Assembly (NCBI GenBank): GCA_013399695.1
Contig: VXAU01000197.1
Location: 1,023,842-1,087,841, forward strand
Length of the DNA stretch: 64,000 nt
Source: Formicarius rufipectus
Lineage: Eukaryota; Chordata; Aves; Passeriformes; Formicariidae
Reading direction: 5' to 3'
A model generated the notes under the pieces. The model did not search any database and was not told where the DNA came from. It worked only from the letters and a program-made list of their open reading frames with translations. Made by a program: the position numbers and the translations under genes. Positions 60,201 to 64,000 of the stretch are shown piece by piece. Position 1 is the stretch's first letter. The number at the start of each line of letters is the position of its first letter.

Positions 60201-62355
60201 TGTTAACGAATTTGTTTGATTTTTATGCCCATCTTTTAAAATAAGAGTTAAAAGAATTCTTTAAATTTCATCCTGCAAATGTGTGATTAGATGTGGCAGT
60301 TTTAATGATGTTGATAAATACCTCCACTATGGACTTAAAAGCACTTTTAAAAATATTAAGCACAGAGCAACAGAATTTGTTTAATGGTGCAATGGGTGTT
60401 AAGGACAGTATTTTAGGGTCTTATTTGCACAAAGCACAATGACCCTTTTCAATTCCTTTGTAGTATTTTAACCATATCAGTATTGAGGACTCACGGGTAT
60501 ATGAACTCACCAGTAAAGCTGGACTCTTGTCTCCATATCAGATTCTCCATGAGTGCCTTAAAAGGTAAGGCTGCAGCCTGAGGACAGTTGTGTGGTGCAC
60601 AGGGTGCCTGTTGCTGGTACCTGCAGTGTTTGTCAGGGACCTGGGCTCTTGTAGGCTGGCTGAGCTTGCTGTGCCCCCTGTGGCTGTGACAGACATGATG
60701 GGGACTGAACTGCTTAATGCTGAGTCATTTTTAGTTCATATTTGCTGGTTTTGCCTCTTTTGAGTTCAGAATTTATTTGTGGGATGTGTATTTGCGGTTT
60801 TTTTAATGCAGGCTTGCTTTTTCATTCAACTCAAGTTACTGATCTAAAAAATCTTCTTTAATTAATGTTCTGAAATTTGTTATTAATGTATCTAATTTCA
60901 TTGCAGTGACTCTCAAAGATAACTGCAACCACTTCAGTTGTCTGTAGTTTTACTTAGTATATGATCTTGATTTTGTTTGTGCTTAAGAAACCATGGGATG
61001 GGTGATACATCCATAAAGTTTGAAGTGATTCCAGGGAAAAATCAGAAGAGTGAATATGTCATGACTTGTGGCAAGCACACGGTGCGAGGCTGGTGTAAGT
61101 ACAGCAATTGAGAAATGCCTCCCTGTTTCTCCCTTGCTGCCTGTTTTGGGGGGGTGTGTTCAGCTCTCCAGCTCGGGGGTTCTTACTCTGCTCCTCCCTG
61201 GTGCCTCAGTTCTGACTGGCACAAGCAAGGTTTGTGTTCATCTCCTTACAGAATGTTCCAACACTGACATGCTGTCATGATTATTTTTGCAGGCAAAAAT
61301 AAGAGAGTGGGGAAGCAATTGGCTTCACAGAAAATCCTACAGCTGCTGCATCCACACGTGAAGAACTGGGGCTCTCTCTTGCGTATGTATGGGAGAGAGA
61401 ATAGCAAGCTGGTCAAACAGGTGAACATGCTTTTCTTGTGATCATCACCTACCCTGTGACTGGAGTTTTGCTTTTGTATTTTTCTTGATTCCTAAATGTA
61501 GTTACAAAAAAGCTTTAAGTTATCAGTTCTGGGATGCTGGTGTTGGCCCTTCTTATGGTGAAAGCAGTGTCTGTCTGTTAGCAGTTCTGAAGTGATCCCA
61601 CATACCCTGCTATTGCCAGAACACACGATGAGTGATTTCACTGACAGTAATCACTGTTGGTCTTGCATCTTCTAGGTCAAAATGATATAACCTATTTAGT
61701 AACTTGTGGAAATAGATGTTATTACTTAAGAAAGTACAACTATTGCTTCATGTATGCAAGTTTCTTCATCAAAAAAGTTGATCAGTTCTTGCCTGTGGTT
61801 GTGTCAAATAGGAAACCTCTGACAGAAGTGTGATAGAACTTCAGCAGTACGCCAAAAAGAACAAGCCAAATCTGCACATCCTGAACAAGTTACAGGAAGA
61901 AATGAAAAAACTGGCACAGGAAAGAGTGAGTATATGTGCTTGTGCATTTACAAACAGGACTACTGCCCTGGTTCAGGTGTACCAATGATCACACTTCTTA
62001 GCTTGTTTGCACAGTGTCTTAGATAAAGAGAGCTCTTCAAAACTTGACTGGAGGGCTGTTTCTGGAGAGGTGTTCATTCTCTCTTTTAAACTGGCTTGCA
62101 ACTTAATTGTACTTACTTCAGTAAATTTATTTTTAACATTAGCCCAAGTTAGCCTCTCACAATGATTGACAGAAGTTTGGCTAAATTTGTTCAAAATTTT
62201 AGTGGTGTTTTATGATTACATTCTCTTTATGACTCTTTATGTGGTGGGGGGGTTGTTTCATATTTTTTTAGGAGGAAACACGAAAGAAACCCAAGATGAC
62301 AATAGTGGAGTCTGCTCAACCTGGGAGTGAACCTCTCTGTACTGTCGATGTGTAA
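50489..62355 (+). CDS. DGCR8: DGCR8, Microprocessor complex subunit (13 coding exons)
   Basis: Nuclear double-stranded-RNA-binding partner of the RNase III Drosha. It recognises primary microRNAs and sets the cut site. Exons 50489-51205, 51589-51751, 52908-53050, 53744-54026, 55645-55842, 57233-57334, 58298-58396, 59267-59349, 60464-60564, 60988-61094, 61293-61420, 61812-61925 and 62272-62355 join in phase to 2322 nt, 773 aa, the human length. By residue: a variable proline-rich start, an acidic central part, and a WW-type dimerisation element at about 301-334 with W329. The heme ligand cysteine is at exactly 352 ([10 protein letters not shown]). dsRBD1 is at about 511-578, dsRBD2 at about 619-685, and the Drosha-binding tail at about 701-773, ending LCTVDV. 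The ATG at 50489 has A at -3 and G at +4. It is the first ATG in this frame after exon 2 begins. Cross-regulation by Drosha is expected from the hairpins in exon 2. Confidence 0.98.
50595..50654 (+). ncRNA. MIR1306: mir-1306 hairpin in DGCR8 coding sequence
   Basis: The 22 bases at 50597-50618 match miR-1306-5p, and the 18 bases at 50637-50654 match miR-1306-3p, both without a difference from the human sequences I recall. The arms pair as AACGTCCA with TGGACGTT next to the loop and CACCACC with GGTGGTG at the base, with an internal loop between. The hairpin lies at codons 36-56 of DGCR8, so the bases serve both protein and RNA structure. Confidence 0.93.
51589..51751 (+). CDS. DGCR8: DGCR8 coding exon 2
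   Basis: Residues 240-294: [15 protein letters not shown], then [18 protein letters not shown]. An acidic stretch followed by a basic one. Donor A|GTAAGT. Confidence 0.95.
52908..53050 (+). CDS. DGCR8: DGCR8 coding exon 3, WW element
   Basis: Residues 294-341. [20 protein letters not shown] and [16 protein letters not shown] form the WW fold used for dimerisation and heme binding in the Rhed region. Confidence 0.96.
53744..54026 (+). CDS. DGCR8: DGCR8 coding exon 4, heme-ligand exon
   Basis: Residues 342-436. It starts [16 protein letters not shown]; the cysteine falls at residue 352, the known axial heme ligand in human. The remainder is an acidic, poorly conserved linker ending [12 protein letters not shown]. 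Confidence 0.95.
55645..55842 (+). CDS. DGCR8: DGCR8 coding exon 5
   Basis: Residues 436-502: [20 protein letters not shown] and a basic [14 protein letters not shown] helix, completing the Rhed region. The middle of the exon is much richer in G and C at third positions than the rest of the gene. The donor AAAG|GTTGGC is weak. Confidence 0.95.
57233..57334 (+). CDS. DGCR8: DGCR8 coding exon 6, start of dsRBD1
   Basis: Residues 502-536: [20 protein letters not shown], then the first helix and strand of dsRBD1. Donor GTAAGT. Confidence 0.96.
58298..58396 (+). CDS. DGCR8: DGCR8 coding exon 7, dsRBD1
   Basis: Residues 536-569, ending [12 protein letters not shown], the RNA-contacting KKxAK motif of a double-stranded RNA-binding domain. 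Confidence 0.96.
59267..59349 (+). CDS. DGCR8: DGCR8 coding exon 8
   Basis: Residues 569-596: [20 protein letters not shown] closes dsRBD1 and begins the inter-domain helix. Donor GAG|GTACTG. Confidence 0.95.
60464..60564 (+). CDS. DGCR8: DGCR8 coding exon 9, start of dsRBD2
   Basis: Residues 597-630: [20 protein letters not shown] and [12 protein letters not shown], the first helix of dsRBD2. Confidence 0.96.
60988..61094 (+). CDS. DGCR8: DGCR8 coding exon 10, dsRBD2
   Basis: Residues 630-666: the beta strands of dsRBD2, [20 protein letters not shown] and HTVRGW. Donor GTAAGT. Confidence 0.96.
61293..61420 (+). CDS. DGCR8: DGCR8 coding exon 11, end of dsRBD2
   Basis: Residues 666-708: [20 protein letters not shown] holds the second RNA-binding helix, followed by [12 protein letters not shown] leading to the Drosha-binding tail. 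Confidence 0.96.
61812..61925 (+). CDS. DGCR8: DGCR8 coding exon 12, Drosha-binding tail
   Basis: Residues 709-746: [20 protein letters not shown] and a basic/acidic helix. This is the conserved helix that binds the Drosha RNase III domain. Confidence 0.96.
62272..62355 (+). CDS. DGCR8: DGCR8 last coding exon
   Basis: Residues 747-773, ending PLCTVDV, with stop TAA at 62353-62355. Acceptor TATTTTTTTAG. Confidence 0.97.
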   Translation, partial: EETRKKPKMTIVESAQPGSEPLCTVDV

Positions 62356-63310
62356 TGAGAAAATGCACATGGGGAGCAATAACACAAATGGAGGAACGAG
62401 ATTTTCAACAATTATTTAAAAATTGTTTGCTGCAGAATGCAAGATAACTTTTACAATCCAAGCTGCTTCAGTTATGCATTGTTCTTTTTGCATCATCAGG
62501 GCAATATTTCTTTTTCCTAGTTTCTTTTTCTTTGGTTAGGGTTTTTTTTTTTCTTAATACCTCTGAGATACGTACATTTAAAGGATTGATCATAAAGGTC
62601 TCTTACTTGGGCAAATGCACAGAGGGACAGGCATGTTCACACAGGATAAAATCAATCAAGCACTTTTTCCTGGAAAGGCATCCATGTTGTTTGAAATGGA
62701 TGTATTTTAAGTATGGAATTCAGAATATCTATGTACAGGTTGAAGCTGATATTTTATATATATATACACATTCATATATATGTATATATAAAAGAAATAT
62801 ATGTACATCTTCTTGTATGAACATGCCTAAAACTATTTTTGTGAAAAGTTTTGTTGCATTTCAGCACATAATAATATGCACTGATAAGACACTTTGGTGA
62901 CAAATACAGGAAAGTGATGAGCAATGTTCCTAATGCCATAGGATTAGGCCAGTAATGCTGTTTTTGTTTTGCTTTTGTCTCCTGCCAGGCTTAGTTATTT
63001 GAGATCACAGGATGCAGATTTTTTTATTACTTGAAAAGAACAAGTGTACCTGGTAGTGTTAAGAGTAAAAGGTTTGGTATCCAGAATTATTGGGGTTTAT
63101 TTTAAATAAAAAGAGCCTGTGTTAGTTTACAGATCAGTTGAACAGGGAAAATATGGCCCTCGTTATATGATTGAAATAAAAGCTGTAATTTGAAAGGCTG
63201 TTTTCAAAGCTTGGAGCCAAAATGCAGCTGATGATGGTTGATAGTCTGAATGATGTGTTTAAAGACTTTCCACTTCCTTCTCCCAGCAATAAAACCATTT
63301 CTCATTTGTT
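62356..63310 (+). other. DGCR8: DGCR8 3' UTR
   Basis: Three AATAAA signals lie at 63105-63110, 63175-63180 and 63288-63293, so alternative ends are likely. A TA-rich microsatellite lies at about 62754-62800. Confidence 0.7.
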
Positions 63311-63640
63311 TGGTGTCAGATTACATCTGACTTGACCAATTAAGTCTTAATTAGCTTGCACCATAAAAGCAAAGAATTTAGAAAAAATCAACACAACCCT
63401 AAAACCTGAAATAACTGCAGCAATTTAGGGTTTTTTAAGAAGTTTTTGGTTTTGCTTTTTCTAATTACATTTTTAGTTTTTAAAGAAAATGTGTAACTTC
63501 TGCAATGAAGATTAGAATGTAGATTTGGAATTACGATGTAGAGTAATGAGTAGAATGAGGCCATAACTGGTTATACTCATATATAAGAAAATCACAAATA
63601 TGCAACTACTCTGCAAAGCAGTCCTGGCAGACAGGCAGTA
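63311..63640. other. Short intergenic spacer
   Basis: AT-rich sequence between the last plausible DGCR8 poly(A) signal and the opposing minus-strand signal. Nothing was recognised. Confidence 0.5.
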
Positions 63641-64000
63641 CTCATGGTGTCTTCAGAGGCTTTATTGAGTGAAGCACGGGGGAACAGTTGTGGCTGCAGG
63701 GAAGTCCCTGCTGGGTGGGGTATGTTCTCCCACGGAGGCCTTGACTGGGTGACTGCAGTGAGGGTTCTCTTGAACCATTTCCTGGTTTGGGCTTCAAGAA
63801 GAGAGTGAAAACCAAGCTGGTGGCAGGGCTTCAGTGACTTACCCGGGAGCTGCACTGCTCTGTTTTACACTCCTGCTCCTCCTGTGGGAAGGAAAGAGGT
63901 CAGTTCTCTGTCTCTGCTGCAGCTCCTGGTACTTACCTGGAGAGGGGTCTGGGGGCTTGAAGGTTTGTTTGTTTTGCTTTTCTTTTGATTTTAGGGGGGG
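63640..64000 (-). other. 3' end of a convergent minus-strand gene, TRMT2A by synteny
   Basis: Read on the minus strand, this stretch has all the marks of terminal exons. A strong donor CCAG|GTAAGT lies at 63937/63936. A pyrimidine-rich acceptor (TTCCTTCCCACAG) precedes a 39-base exon at 63881-63843, which ends in a second good donor, CCGG|GTAAGT. An acceptor candidate follows near 63790, and an AATAAA lies at 63666-63661. The 39-base exon is open in a frame reading EEQECKTEQCSSR, which I do not recognise. TRMT2A, a tRNA uridine methyltransferase, lies in this position and orientation in human. Its C-terminal tail is poorly conserved, so this is inference. Confidence 0.45.

Larger units (their letters stand above)
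51206..62271. other. DGCR8: DGCR8 introns 2-13
   Basis: Twelve introns of 198 to 1617 bases, all GT-AG, separate the coding exons. Those of more than 300 bases contain AT-rich unique sequence with no repeat family or nested gene that I recognise. A G/A-rich run lies at about 54812-54850. Most donors are GTAAGN or close. The donor at 55843, GTTGGC, is the weakest. Confidence 0.8.

Overview
This is vertebrate nuclear DNA, almost certainly from a bird. Two CR1 retroposon tails, a solitary ERVL-type LTR, short introns and GC-rich promoters interrupted by assembly gaps all fit an avian microchromosome. CR1 alone would also allow a crocodilian or turtle. The gene order matches the conserved 22q11.2 block of human: ARVCF(-), TANGO2(+), DGCR8(+), TRMT2A(-). 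No prokaryotic gene is present, and nearly all long open frames are chance intronic or intergenic frames.

Layout: 1-6600 holds no recognisable exon and probably lies in intron 1 of ARVCF on the minus strand. 6690-8345 is a CpG island with a 402-base gap. A second, smaller CpG island with a strong plus-strand splice donor follows at 11220-11520, next to a 19-base minisatellite. TANGO2 coding sequence runs from 17197 to 36296 in eight coding exons (831 nt, 276 aa, the human length). 36297-44086 is TANGO2 3' UTR plus intergenic DNA. A solo LTR with 47-base internal repeats lies at 44087-44652, just before the DGCR8 CpG island (44818-45480, with a 377-base gap and three CCAAT boxes). DGCR8 exon 2 begins at 50199, and its coding sequence runs from 50489 to 62355 in thirteen exons (2322 nt, 773 aa, the human length). 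The last 400 bases carry splice signals and a poly(A) signal on the minus strand, the expected tail of TRMT2A converging on DGCR8.

Function: TANGO2 is an NRDE-family protein linked to heme and lipid handling. DGCR8 is the RNA-binding partner of Drosha in the Microprocessor. The most informative non-protein features are two hairpins in DGCR8 exon 2 that match mir-3618 (5' UTR) and mir-1306 (coding). They show that the Microprocessor target in its own mRNA, known from mammals, is present here with near-complete sequence conservation. A 15-base match to mammalian miR-185 lies in a TANGO2 intron; human mir-185 is also in a TANGO2 intron.

Exon limits were set by reading GT/AG sites and checking that phases join. 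Identity of the products comes from recognising the protein sequences; no search was run. Non-coding first exons could not be fixed.
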